Shown here: one piece after another, positions 7,263-15,123 of the stretch
Numbering within the stretch: position 1 is the first letter of the stretch
How the letters are laid out: each line of letters opens with the position of its first letter
Notes under the pieces: generated by a model
Seen by the model: only the letters and a program-made list of their open reading frames with translations
The model's database searches: none
What the model was told of the DNA's origin: nothing
Position numbers and translations under genes: made by a program
DNA from: Phycisphaerae bacterium
Lineage (GTDB): Bacteria; Planctomycetota; Phycisphaerae; UBA1845; PWPN01
Direction: 5' to 3'
NCBI GenBank assembly: GCA_012729395.1
Contig: JAAYDF010000278.1
Location: 1-35,883 of the forward strand
Length of the DNA: 35,883 nt

Positions 7263-8813
7263 TTGAAGTGGAGCCAACTGGTCACGCGTGCGGGCTTGGT
7301 GACCCGGTGGGATGGGTCCGTGGATCCGGAGATCACGTCAGTGGTCGAGGATTCGCGGCAGGCGGGGCTGGGCTCGTGCTTTGTGGCGGTTCGGGGTACG
7401 CGGGCGGATGGACACGGGTTCGTCGAGGCTGCTTGCCAGGCGGGTGCTGCGGCGGTGGTGTGCGAGCGTCCGGTGAAGGCGATTCCTGGTGTAGCTGTCT
7501 TGCAGTTGGCCAGTGCTCGCGGCGTGGTAGGCCGGTTGGCGGCGGTGTTGTACGGGCTGGATGAGCGTCTGCGGTCCGGCCGGCTCAACGTGGTGGGGGT
7601 TACCGGAACCAACGGGAAGAGCACGTTCTGCTACCTGATGCAGGCGATCCTGCGGCAGGCGGGGTATCCGACCGCCATGCTGGGGACGGTTCAGTACGAT
7701 CTGGTATCGCGGACGATCGAGTCGGGTTGGACGACGCCGCCGGCCGCGACGTTGATGGGTTACCTGGCGGAGGCGGCGGAGGCGGGTGCGACGCACGCGG
7801 TGATGGAGGTATCGAGTCATGCCCTGGACCAGGGGCGGTGTGATGGCGTCCGGTTTGCGGTGGGAGTATTCAGCAACCTGACGGGCGACCACCTGGACTA
7901 TCACGAGACGATGGAGTCGTACTTGCGGGCGAAGAAGCGGCTGTTCGACGGGTTGGACGCGAATGCGGTGGCGGTGGTGAACGCGGAGGATCCAGCCGGT
8001 CGCCGGATCGTGGCGGACTGCCAAGCGTCTGTTTTGTGGTACGGCATCGCGAGCGGCGATGATGCGGTGGGCGGGCGGTCCGCGGAGTTGGATGTGGAGG
8101 CCCGGATCGAACGGATTGCCGCGACGGGGAGTCGGTTCGAATTGACTTCGCGCTGGGCGGTTGGGCGAGGTCATTCGGCAAGCCCGGTTTCGCGATGGAT
8201 CGATTCGGCACTGGTTGGTCGGCACAACGTGCAGAACTGCTTGGCGGCGGCCTCGGCGGCGCTGGGTTTGGGCATTGGTCTGGATACGATTGCGGCGGGC
8301 TTGGACAGTGTGCGGTGTGTGCCGGGCCGGCTGCAGCGGGTGGAGGGGACCGGGCGGGCGTGCACCGTGCTGGTGGACTACGCACATACGGACGACGCGT
8401 TGGAGAATGTGCTCTCGGCGGTGCGGCCATTGGCGACCAGGCGGCTGATTGTGATGTTCGGCTGTGGCGGTGATCGGGACAAGAGCAAGCGGCCTCGGAT
8501 GGCAGCCGTGGTGGCGAAGTACGCGGATCGCATTGTGGTGACGAGCGACAACCCGCGGACGGAGGAGCCGGAGGCGATCATCGCGGATATTTTGCCGGGC
8601 TTCGACGCGGCGGCGATGCGGCGTGTGACGGTGGAGTCCGATCGGCGGGCTGCGATCGGGCAGGCTATCGCGATGGCTGAGGCGGATGATGTCGTCGTGC
8701 TGGCGGGCAAGGGACACGAGACGTACCAGGAGATCGGGCGGCAGCGGGTGCCGTTTGATGATGTTGTGGTGGCGGGAGAGAGGCTGAAGGTGACGGGTGA
8801 ACGCGGCGGATGA
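7263..8813 (+). CDS. murE: MurE, UDP-MurNAc-tripeptide ligase (meso-DAP type)
   Basis: MurE adds the third amino acid of the peptidoglycan stem in the cytoplasm with ATP. Motifs in order (numbered from 7263): P-loop GTNGKST from residue 115, then TTPPA, EVSSHALDQGR, FSNLTGDHLDYH, HNVQNCLAA, DYAHTDDALENVL, FGCGGDRDKSKRP, DNPR at 429-432, and AGKGHE. DNPR is the known signature of enzymes that accept meso-diaminopimelate rather than lysine. The frame is open from a GTG at 7128, but this would put a 16-bp tandem repeat in the protein. The TTG at 7263 gives an N-terminus (M)KWSQLVTRAGL typical of MurE, with GGAAGG about 11 bases upstream; a GTG at 7251 is the alternative. The chosen length is 516 aa. 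Confidence 0.94.
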   Translation: MKWSQLVTRAGLVTRWDGSVDPEITSVVEDSRQAGLGSCFVAVRGTRADGHGFVEAACQAGAAAVVCERPVKAIPGVAVLQLASARGVVGRLAAVLYGLDERLRSGRLNVVGVTGTNGKSTFCYLMQAILRQAGYPTAMLGTVQYDLVSRTIESGWTTPPAATLMGYLAEAAEAGATHAVMEVSSHALDQGRCDGVRFAVGVFSNLTGDHLDYHETMESYLRAKKRLFDGLDANAVAVVNAEDPAGRRIVADCQASVLWYGIASGDDAVGGRSAELDVEARIERIAATGSRFELTSRWAVGRGHSASPVSRWIDSALVGRHNVQNCLAAASAALGLGIGLDTIAAGLDSVRCVPGRLQRVEGTGRACTVLVDYAHTDDALENVLSAVRPLATRRLIVMFGCGGDRDKSKRPRMAAVVAKYADRIVVTSDNPRTEEPEAIIADILPGFDAAAMRRVTVESDRRAAIGQAIAMAEADDVVVLAGKGHETYQEIGRQRVPFDDVVVAGERLKVTGERGG

Positions 8814-8905
8814 AGGAGGAAGGGACAGGTCGGAAAGCTGGAGTGCTCATGGGACGGGGGATGTGGGGGGGGCATGGATGAGAGTGGGCAGCGAGAGAGA
8901 CGGCG

Positions 8906-8982
8906 GATTTGAGATCTGAGATTCGAGATTCGGGATCTGAGATTTGAGATTGGGGATTTGAGATTCGGGAACCGGGATTTGA
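8906..8982. repeat. Eleven tandem heptamers, consensus GATTYGR
   Basis: From 8906 to 8982 the sequence reads as eleven consecutive 7-base units, four of them exactly GATTTGA and the rest variants such as GATCTGA, GATTCGG and GATTGGG. It lies in the 202-bp murE-murF gap, which has no gene. Short heptameric arrays of this kind are known between genes in various bacteria; their role is unclear. Confidence 0.9.
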
Positions 8983-9015
8983 GGCAGGGTTGGGTGGCGG
9001 GACGTCGGATCTGAT

Positions 9016-10644
9016 ATGAAGGCAATGACGCTGGAAGAAGTTGTGACCGCATTGGAGGGGACGGCGGATCGTTCCTTGCCAGTGGGGACGGTCAGCCGGG
9101 TGACGATCGACTCTCGGGCGGTAAGTCCGGGCGATTTGTTCGTGGCGGTCCGTGGTCTGCAGTTTGATGGGCATGATTTCGTGGGGGAGGCGTTTGCGCG
9201 CGGGGCGATGGCGGCGGTGGTGCGGGACGATTACCACCTGCCACGGATGGACTATTCAGCAGTTCGGCCGGGCGCGGGATCGGTGGTGCCGGTCGAAGAT
9301 CGGCCGGGGCATGGAGCGGGTGGAAGCGGACAAGGTGTCGATCGGCGGCCGCTGACGGGGTCCGAAGTTGGGGGATATGCGTCGCCGGCGATGTTGATCC
9401 GGGTGGATGACCCGGTGCAGGCGTTGGGGCGACTTGCCCGCTACTACCGTCGCTCGGTGATCGAGGGTTCGGTGGCGGTGGTCGCGGTGACGGGTAGCAA
9501 TGGAAAGACGACGACGAAGGCGATGATCGCGCATGTGCTGGGCGGGCGTTACAAGGGTCGGGCGTCGATCAAGAGCTACAACAATGCGATTGGAGTGCCG
9601 CTCACGCTGCTGTCGACGGAGCCGCCGGACGAGTTCGTGGTTTGCGAAGTGGGCACGAACGCGCCGGGCGAGATTGCGGCGTTGGCCCGGCTGATCGAGC
9701 CGGAGGTGGCGGTGCTCACGGGTATTGCGGAGGTTCATCTGGAGGGGCTGGGGAGCCTGGAGGGTGTGGCGGCTGAGAAGCTGTCGCTGCTTGCGGCATT
9801 GCGGCCTGACGGGTTCGCGGTGGTCAACGTGGATCCGGAGTTGCTGCGTTGGTCGTTGGAGCATGATCGGCAGTACATGCGGATCAAGCGGGTGACGTTT
9901 GGCGAGTGGTCGGGTGCGGATCTGCGATTGACGAGCTTGCGGCATGTGGCGGGAGCCTCGGGTACGGCGGCCGGTCTGGAATTCACGGTGAACGACCGGT
10001 TTGAGTACCAGTTGGGCATCCCGGGTCGGCATAACGCGTTCAATGCCTTGGCGGCGATCGGGGTGGCCCGACGTTTTGGGATGGACCACGAGGAGATCGC
10101 GGCCCGGCTGGCGACGTTTGAGTTGCCGCCGATGCGTTTGCAGGGGGAGCGGTTGGGCAAATTGACGCTGATCAACGATGCGTACAACGCGAACCCGGCC
10201 TCGGTGCAGGCGGCGATGGAGGTGCTGGTCTCGATGCCGGCTGCCGGTCGGCGAGTCATGATTCTCGGCGACATGCGTGAGCTGGGTGCGGCGGCGGCGG
10301 ATCGGCATCGGGCGGTGGCGGAGCGTCTGGCCGCAAGCGGCGTGGACTTGGTGATCGCGGTGGGGGAGCACTCGAAGCTGGTCAGTCGAACGGTGCAGCA
10401 GGCGAGCGGCGGGCGGGTGCGGGTGCATGCGTATGCGTCGACCGCGTTGGCCCGGCGTCGGCTGGTGTCGCATCTGGAGCCGACGGATACGGTGTTGGTG
10501 AAGGGTTCGCGGCTTCTGGCTTTGGAGCAACTTGTGGAGGTGATCCGGGGTTGGGCGTCGTCACCACCAGAGCGCAAACCGGCTGGCAAGAAGAAGGTGG
10601 CGGCCAAGCGGAGCGTTTCTCGCGGCAGGGTGCGGGGAAAGTAA
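9016..10644 (+). CDS. murF: MurF, D-Ala-D-Ala adding ligase
   Basis: MurF joins D-Ala-D-Ala to UDP-MurNAc-tripeptide, completing the pentapeptide precursor. The 542-aa product has the Mur ligase signatures: N-terminal VTIDSRAVSPGDLFVAV, P-loop GSNGKTTT from residue 160, SYNNAIGVPLTLL, EVGTNAPGEI, GRHNAFNALAAI, LINDAYNANPAS and ILGDMRELG. It is longer than usual (about 450-480) for two visible reasons. There is a glycine/arginine-rich insert at about residues 81-125 between the N-terminal domain strands, and a Lys/Arg-rich tail after residue 515. The start ATG at 9016 has no strong ribosome binding site; a second ATG at 9025 is possible. Ddl, which makes its substrate, is encoded downstream at 17732. 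Confidence 0.94.
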   Translation: MKAMTLEEVVTALEGTADRSLPVGTVSRVTIDSRAVSPGDLFVAVRGLQFDGHDFVGEAFARGAMAAVVRDDYHLPRMDYSAVRPGAGSVVPVEDRPGHGAGGSGQGVDRRPLTGSEVGGYASPAMLIRVDDPVQALGRLARYYRRSVIEGSVAVVAVTGSNGKTTTKAMIAHVLGGRYKGRASIKSYNNAIGVPLTLLSTEPPDEFVVCEVGTNAPGEIAALARLIEPEVAVLTGIAEVHLEGLGSLEGVAAEKLSLLAALRPDGFAVVNVDPELLRWSLEHDRQYMRIKRVTFGEWSGADLRLTSLRHVAGASGTAAGLEFTVNDRFEYQLGIPGRHNAFNALAAIGVARRFGMDHEEIAARLATFELPPMRLQGERLGKLTLINDAYNANPASVQAAMEVLVSMPAAGRRVMILGDMRELGAAAADRHRAVAERLAASGVDLVIAVGEHSKLVSRTVQQASGGRVRVHAYASTALARRRLVSHLEPTDTVLVKGSRLLALEQLVEVIRGWASSPPERKPAGKKKVAAKRSVSRGRVRGK

Positions 10645-10686
10645 TGAGTGCTGAGCACTGAGTACTGCGTACTGAGTGCTGGGTGG
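10645..10686. repeat. Six tandem heptamers, consensus TGAGTRC
   Basis: Starting immediately after the murF stop, six 7-base units run head to tail: TGAGTGC, TGAGCAC, TGAGTAC, TGCGTAC and further variants, ending with TGGGTGG. The unit differs in sequence from the heptamer array at 8906 but has the same length. Several units are self-complementary (GTAC, GAGCAC with GTGCTG), so the RNA or DNA could fold back. Confidence 0.85.
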
Positions 10687-10729
10687 CTTCTGTGGATTCC
10701 ACGGGTTGGGTTTGAGGATATGCTGAGGC

Positions 10730-11875
10730 GTGCTCTACCATCTGATTGACTATCTTCAGGGTTACCCGGCCGGCCCGTACGCCTACAAGGACGTGCTGTT
10801 TCGGGCTACGTGTGCGGTCCTATTAGGTTTTGGCGTGGTGGTAGTCCTAGCGCCTCGGGTGATTCGTGCGCTGGTCAGATACAAGATCGGCGACCAGGCG
10901 GAGTTTGATCACGATCTGCTGAACCGCCAGAGCCAAGACAAGAAGGACACGCCGACGATGGGCGGCATCCTGATTGTGGTGGCGATCCTGGTTTGTCTGC
11001 TGCTGCTGGCGGATCTGCACAACTATTACATCCGCATGTCGATCTTCTGCATGATGTGGCTGGCTTTTCTGGGGGGGATCGACGACTGGTTGAAGTTGAC
11101 CGTGGGCCGGCGGAGCGGATCGCGAGATGGGCTGAAGACCTACGAGAAGCTGCTGTTCCAGATTGCGCTGGGGATTCTGCTGGGTAACTTCATTTATCGG
11201 TACGGGCAGCAGAACATGGCGTTCGCGACGATGGTGGGCGGTGAGTCGGTAGAGGCGTTCCGTATTCTAACTGTACCGTTTTACAAGCAGGGCATCCTGC
11301 TGGGCACGCCGTTGTTCTTGATCGTGACGGTGCTGGTGACGGCGGGGACGTCGAACGCGGTGAACCTGACGGACGGGATGGATGGGTTGGCGGCGGGGTG
11401 CATGGCGCTATGCAGTTTTGTGTTCATGGTGTTCGCGTTTCTGGGCGGTGATCCGGGTCGGGCGAGCAGTCTGCTGTTCCCGTACATTCCGTTTACGGCT
11501 GAGCTGGCGGTTTTGTGTGGGGCGATGGTGGGGGCGTGCCTGGGCTTCCTGTGGTACAACGGCTATCCGGCGCAGGTGTTCATGGGGGATACGGGCTCGC
11601 TGCCATTGGGCGGGCTGATCGGTTATGTCGCGATTGTGACGCGGCAGGAGCTGATGCTGTTCATCATCGGCGGGGTTTTCGTGATCGAGGCCGTGTCGGT
11701 GATCATGCAGGTCGGCTACTTCAAGATGACAGGGGGCAAGCGGATTTTCCGGGTGGCGCCGATTCACTATCACTTCCGGCTGGGCGGTTGGACGGAGACG
11801 CAGACGGTGATGCGGTTCTGGCTGATCGCGGCGATCTTCGCGACGTTGGCTTTGGCGACGGTGAAGCTGCGGTGA
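10730..11875 (+). CDS. mraY: MraY, phospho-MurNAc-pentapeptide transferase
   Basis: MraY moves phospho-MurNAc-pentapeptide from UDP to undecaprenyl phosphate, making lipid I in the cytoplasmic membrane. The 381-aa product is multi-pass (about ten hydrophobic segments). It carries the signature DTPTMGGILI near residue 75, the Asp pair GGIDDWLKL, NLTDGMDGLA from residue 212, VFMGDTGSLPLGG, and the C-terminal PIHYHFRLGGWTE with its catalytic histidines. The start is a GTG at 10730 (VLYHLIDYLQGY), which matches the family N-terminus; GAGG at 10714-10717 lies upstream. The adjacent ATG at 10720 is out of frame. Length and order after murF are standard. Confidence 0.96.
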   Translation: MLYHLIDYLQGYPAGPYAYKDVLFRATCAVLLGFGVVVVLAPRVIRALVRYKIGDQAEFDHDLLNRQSQDKKDTPTMGGILIVVAILVCLLLLADLHNYYIRMSIFCMMWLAFLGGIDDWLKLTVGRRSGSRDGLKTYEKLLFQIALGILLGNFIYRYGQQNMAFATMVGGESVEAFRILTVPFYKQGILLGTPLFLIVTVLVTAGTSNAVNLTDGMDGLAAGCMALCSFVFMVFAFLGGDPGRASSLLFPYIPFTAELAVLCGAMVGACLGFLWYNGYPAQVFMGDTGSLPLGGLIGYVAIVTRQELMLFIIGGVFVIEAVSVIMQVGYFKMTGGKRIFRVAPIHYHFRLGGWTETQTVMRFWLIAAIFATLALATVKLR

Positions 11876-11939
11876 GGCCGGCCGGTTGTGCGGGAGGCGG
11901 TACAGCGGACACGAGGGTGCTGTTGAAGGGAGTAAGGCC

Positions 11940-13145
11940 ATGAGCGACGCGGTATCTGCGAGCATGGCGGGTGCTGACCGATGGCCGGGCGCGGCAGAGC
12001 CCACCCTGATTGGCGTGACGACGCCTGGGCGGGCGACCTCGACGGGCATCGTGGCGATTGCGACGGGGTTGATGGGGGTCGGAGCGGTGATGACCTTCTC
12101 GGCGACGGCGTCGATCGATCGTCCGGTTCTTGGCTGGCCGCTGTGGGATTACCCGGCGATGCGTCAGTTGGTGTTTCTGGTTGCCGCGTTGGTGGCGATG
12201 TTGGCGACCGCGCTGGTGCCCTACCGGGTGTTCGTGGGGCAATCTGGGCGTCGGGCTCTTCTGTTGATGTTGCTTGCTTTAGCGGGTTCGGCGCTAGTGT
12301 TGATGCCGGGCGTTGGATACATGGCCAACAACGCGCGTCGATGGATCCCGCTTGGCCCGGAGAGCTATGGGTTACGGATCCAGCCTTCGGAGGTGGTGAA
12401 GCTGGGGTTGCCGGTGTTCCTGGCCGCGTGGATGGGCCTCCGGGCGGACGTGCGGAAGTTCTGGACGGGCTTTTTGCCGATGGTTTTGGTGATTGGAGCA
12501 GCGGCTGGGCTGGTGGGGATCGAGGATTTCGGGACGGCTGCGTTACTGGCGGTGGTGGGTGGGGGCATGTTGATGGTTGGGGGGGCTCGTTGGTTTCACC
12601 TGTTGCTGCTGGTGCTGCCTACGGTACCGGCCTTCGGGTATCTGCTCGTCAGCCGAGCCCACCGGATGGAGCGGTTGCTGATCTTTCTGGATATCTGGCG
12701 TGACCCTGAGGGCAAGGGCTACCAAGCGATCCAATCGTTGTGCACGATCGCCAGCGGGGGCTGGTGGGGTCGAGGTTTGGGGGCGGGGTTTGTGAAGGGC
12801 TATCTGCCGGCCGCCCGTACGGACTTCATCTTCTCCGTGCTTTGCGAGGAATTGGGTTTCGTTGGCGCGGTCGCGGTGATCGGTTTGCTGGTGGCGTTAG
12901 TCTGGCAGGGCTGGAAGGTGTTCAATCGTTGCGGTGACCCGGTGGGTCGGCTGCTGGCGTTGGGTATCACGTTGACGATCGGGGTTCAGGCGGTGATCAA
13001 CGTGGCGGTGGTGACCGTCTCGGTTCCGACGAAGGGGATCGCTCTGCCGCTGGTGTCGGCGGGCGGCTCGGGGGCGGTGTTTCTGGCGATCATGGTGGGC
13101 ATTCTGGCGAACATCCCGCGATTGCGGGTTTCTGAGCGTTCGTGA
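11940..13145 (+). CDS. ftsW: FtsW, septal lipid II polymerase (SEDS family)
   Basis: FtsW is the SEDS glycosyltransferase that polymerises lipid II at the septum together with FtsI. The 401-aa product has about ten membrane segments and the family blocks NNARRWIPLGPESYGLRIQP (residues about 122-141), YLPAARTDFIFSVLCEELG from residue 288, and LVSAGGSGAVF near the C-terminus followed by NIPR. The frame extends upstream to a TTG at 11886, but the ATG at 11940 has AGGGAG at 11927-11932, seven bases away, and gives a sensible cytoplasmic N-terminus. RodA is a close relative, but the dcw position favours FtsW. MurD, normally near here, is not present between mraY and ftsW. Confidence 0.94.
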   Translation: MSDAVSASMAGADRWPGAAEPTLIGVTTPGRATSTGIVAIATGLMGVGAVMTFSATASIDRPVLGWPLWDYPAMRQLVFLVAALVAMLATALVPYRVFVGQSGRRALLLMLLALAGSALVLMPGVGYMANNARRWIPLGPESYGLRIQPSEVVKLGLPVFLAAWMGLRADVRKFWTGFLPMVLVIGAAAGLVGIEDFGTAALLAVVGGGMLMVGGARWFHLLLLVLPTVPAFGYLLVSRAHRMERLLIFLDIWRDPEGKGYQAIQSLCTIASGGWWGRGLGAGFVKGYLPAARTDFIFSVLCEELGFVGAVAVIGLLVALVWQGWKVFNRCGDPVGRLLALGITLTIGVQAVINVAVVTVSVPTKGIALPLVSAGGSGAVFLAIMVGILANIPRLRVSERS

Positions 13146-13301
13146 CGGAATCGGCGGGGTTCGGGGTAGGGCCAAGGCGACTCGTTGCTGTTGGTCAGAT
13201 GCGTCAAGGCATGTCCATTGACACGGTGACTGGGTTCTGGGTCAATCGGCACTTGATGGGTTCACCCGCGGGTCCGGTCGCTGGCGCAGTGAGTATCGAG
13301 G

Positions 13302-13330
13302 TTCGCACTCGCGGCGATTGTTGGTACAAT
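13302..13330 (+). promoter_or_regulatory. Candidate sigma-70 promoter upstream of murG
   Basis: TTCGCA at 13302-13307 (4 of 6 to the -35 consensus) and TACAAT at 13325-13330 (5 of 6 to the -10 consensus) are separated by 17 bases, within the 271-bp ftsW-murG gap. The murG ATG lies about 85 bases downstream. This would give murG its own promoter inside the cluster. Confidence 0.45.
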
Positions 13331-13416
13331 GGCGGTACCGCGGACTCAGTTCTCATGCCGCGGAGAGGGAAGCCTCAGGTCGGATGGGGGGCGGTTCAAT
13401 GGGGCAAGGCGACCCG

Positions 13417-14628
13417 ATGACCGAGCGTGTTTGGTTTGTTTTTGGGGGGGGCGGAACCGGGGGGCACCTGTTCCCCGCGCTGTCTGTGGCGGATGTTCTG
13501 TCGGCGCGGTGCGGTGGTGTGGACGTTTCGTTTCTGTGCACACAGCGTCCGATGGATGCGGAACTGCTGCGTGCGGCGAAGGTTGAAGCGATTCCCCAGT
13601 CGGTTCGCCCGATTCCATCTCGTCCCTGGCAGTGGCCGGGCTGTCTGTTGCGCTGGCGGGAGTCGGTGGGCCTGTGTCGGAGGCTGTTTGCCCAGCGAAG
13701 GCCTGCCGCGGTCGTGGGGGCGGGAGGCTATGCGTCGGGTCCGCCGGTTCATGCGGCCTTGCGGATGGGCATTCCGACCTTCCTGTTAAATCCTGACGCG
13801 GTTCCGGGGCGGGCGAATCGTTACCTGGCGAAGCGGCGGGGTTTGGCGGGGATTTTCGCACAGTGGGAGGTGACTCGGGACCACCTTCCGGCGGCGGCTC
13901 CGGTGATAGTGACCGGTTGTCCTGTGCGGCGGGCGTTCCGGGAGGTTCGGCGGTCGGATGTGCCGGCGATCGTGCAGTCGTTTGGTTTGGATCCTGGGCG
14001 TCGGACGCTGCTGGTGACGGGGGCGTCGCAGGGAGCCCGGACGATCAACGAGGCGATGATGCGGCTGGCGGGGACGCTGAACTTTGCGGGGTGGCAGGTG
14101 CTGCACTTGACGGGTCCCGCGGACGCGGATCGGGTGGGCGCGGCGTATGCTCGGGCGAAGTCTTCGCTGGGGATGTGGCGGTTCCACGGCCGGGTGCTGG
14201 CGTTCACCGAACGGATGGCGGAGGCTGTGGCGGCAGCGGATCTGATCGTGTCGCGGGCGGGTGCTTCGACGTTGGCGGAGATCATCGCGGCAGGCAAGCC
14301 GTCGGTGTTGGTGCCCTACCCATATCATCGGGATCAGCATCAGCGGCACAATGCCACGGTGTTGGTGTCGGCGGGTGCGGCGTTGCTGGTGGATGATGCT
14401 CGAAACGCGGAGATGAACGCGAACCGATTGGGTTCGGTTTTGGCTCCGGTGTTGGCTGACGACGAGCGGCGGACCGCGATGGCCGAGGCGGCTCGCGGAT
14501 TGGACCGCGTGGATTCCGCGGAGCGGATCGCGGATCGTCTTCTGTCGGCGGTGGAGCACTCGTCGGAGCGGTCGCCGGATGGTGATTTGCCGGCTCATCC
14601 GCCGGTCTTATCACGACAGACAGCATGA
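13417..14628 (+). CDS. murG: MurG, lipid II-forming GlcNAc transferase
   Basis: MurG transfers GlcNAc from UDP-GlcNAc to lipid I at the inner face of the membrane, giving lipid II. From the ATG at 13417 the product is 403 aa, a little longer than the usual 360 because of a C-terminal tail. Motifs: GTGGHLFPAL at residues 13-22, GGYASGPPVHAALRMGIP, GASQGAR at 202-208, and SRAGASTLAEIIAAGKPS with PYPYHRDQHQRHNA, the UDP-GlcNAc binding block. The HEQN stretch found in many MurG proteins is replaced by LNPDAVPGRAN. The frame is open from 13318 and an ATG at 13399 is also possible; AAGG at 13406-13409 supports 13417. A candidate promoter lies upstream at 13302-13330. Confidence 0.94.
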   Translation: MTERVWFVFGGGGTGGHLFPALSVADVLSARCGGVDVSFLCTQRPMDAELLRAAKVEAIPQSVRPIPSRPWQWPGCLLRWRESVGLCRRLFAQRRPAAVVGAGGYASGPPVHAALRMGIPTFLLNPDAVPGRANRYLAKRRGLAGIFAQWEVTRDHLPAAAPVIVTGCPVRRAFREVRRSDVPAIVQSFGLDPGRRTLLVTGASQGARTINEAMMRLAGTLNFAGWQVLHLTGPADADRVGAAYARAKSSLGMWRFHGRVLAFTERMAEAVAAADLIVSRAGASTLAEIIAAGKPSVLVPYPYHRDQHQRHNATVLVSAGAALLVDDARNAEMNANRLGSVLAPVLADDERRTAMAEAARGLDRVDSAERIADRLLSAVEHSSERSPDGDLPAHPPVLSRQTA

Positions 14629-14876
14629 GTGCACAGCTCGGCCTCAAGGAATTGGCGAGCGGCACCCGATACAATAGAGGTTGTGCTTTGAGCGGGTGTG
14701 CGGTTCAGTGAGCTAACGGCGTTTGGCGCGTCGAGCTCGGCTTTCATTCTGGCAGCCTTTTCTTTAGCCCAAGCGGCGTCTCTCCGGTGATCGCTTGACG
14801 GCCGATCCTGACAGTGAACGGCTTATGCGGTCAAGAGCGTGAGGCGGGTGGGCATCGAAGGTTTCAGGACGGGCTC

Positions 14877-14905
14877 TTGGAACCCACTCCGCGACGGATT
14901 ACAAT
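14877..14905 (+). promoter_or_regulatory. Candidate sigma-70 promoter for murC-murB
   Basis: TTGGAA at 14877-14882 (4 of 6) and TACAAT at 14900-14905 (5 of 6) are spaced by exactly 17 bases. The next base run is A-rich, which is unusual in this GC-rich region. It points toward murC, whose ATG is at 15124. Confidence 0.5.
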
Positions 14906-14982
14906 AAGCAAAACAGCGCCGGCGCAGCGCGGCGTCGGGGTATGTGCATCGGAGCGACGCGACCCACCGCAGTCAACCTGGC

Positions 14983-15072
14983 CTGCCGGGCGGGAGCCCG
15001 GGGCAGTGCCTGATGGCGAGACGGCAGAAGCTGCCAGAGACTCTTGAAGGGGCCTTTGGGAGGTTGTGGCAG
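14983..15072 (+). promoter_or_regulatory. Alternative hairpins in the murC leader
   Basis: CTGCC blocks at 14983-14987 and 15031-15035 can pair with GGCAG blocks at 15002-15006, 15023-15027 and 15068-15072. The block at 15031 can form either a tight hairpin with 15023-15027 (loop AAG) or a longer one with 15067-15072 (CTGCCA with TGGCAG), but not both. Mutually exclusive pairing is what an attenuator or translation switch needs. No known riboswitch motif is recognisable and no T-run follows. Confidence 0.3.
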
Positions 15073-15123
15073 GTCTAGTTCGCGGGTGATGGTGTTGCCG
15101 TCAAGAGACGGAGGGAGCAGTCG

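Larger units (their letters stand above)
14629..15123. other. 495-bp murG-murC intergenic region with leader-like structure
   Basis: I see no gene; the open frame at 14814-15047 has no family features. A good promoter candidate lies at 14877-14905, giving a murC leader of about 210 bases. The leader contains several complementary five-base blocks that can pair in alternative ways (listed separately). A second TACAAT at 14670-14675 lacks a matching -35 element. Confidence 0.5.

Noticed and set aside
7338-8717. 459-codon minus-strand open frame opposite murE
   Set aside because: Antisense shadow of murE; no domain is recognisable.
13142-13420. 92-codon open frame between ftsW and murG
   Set aside because: No family features. 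It overlaps the candidate murG promoter and the murG start.
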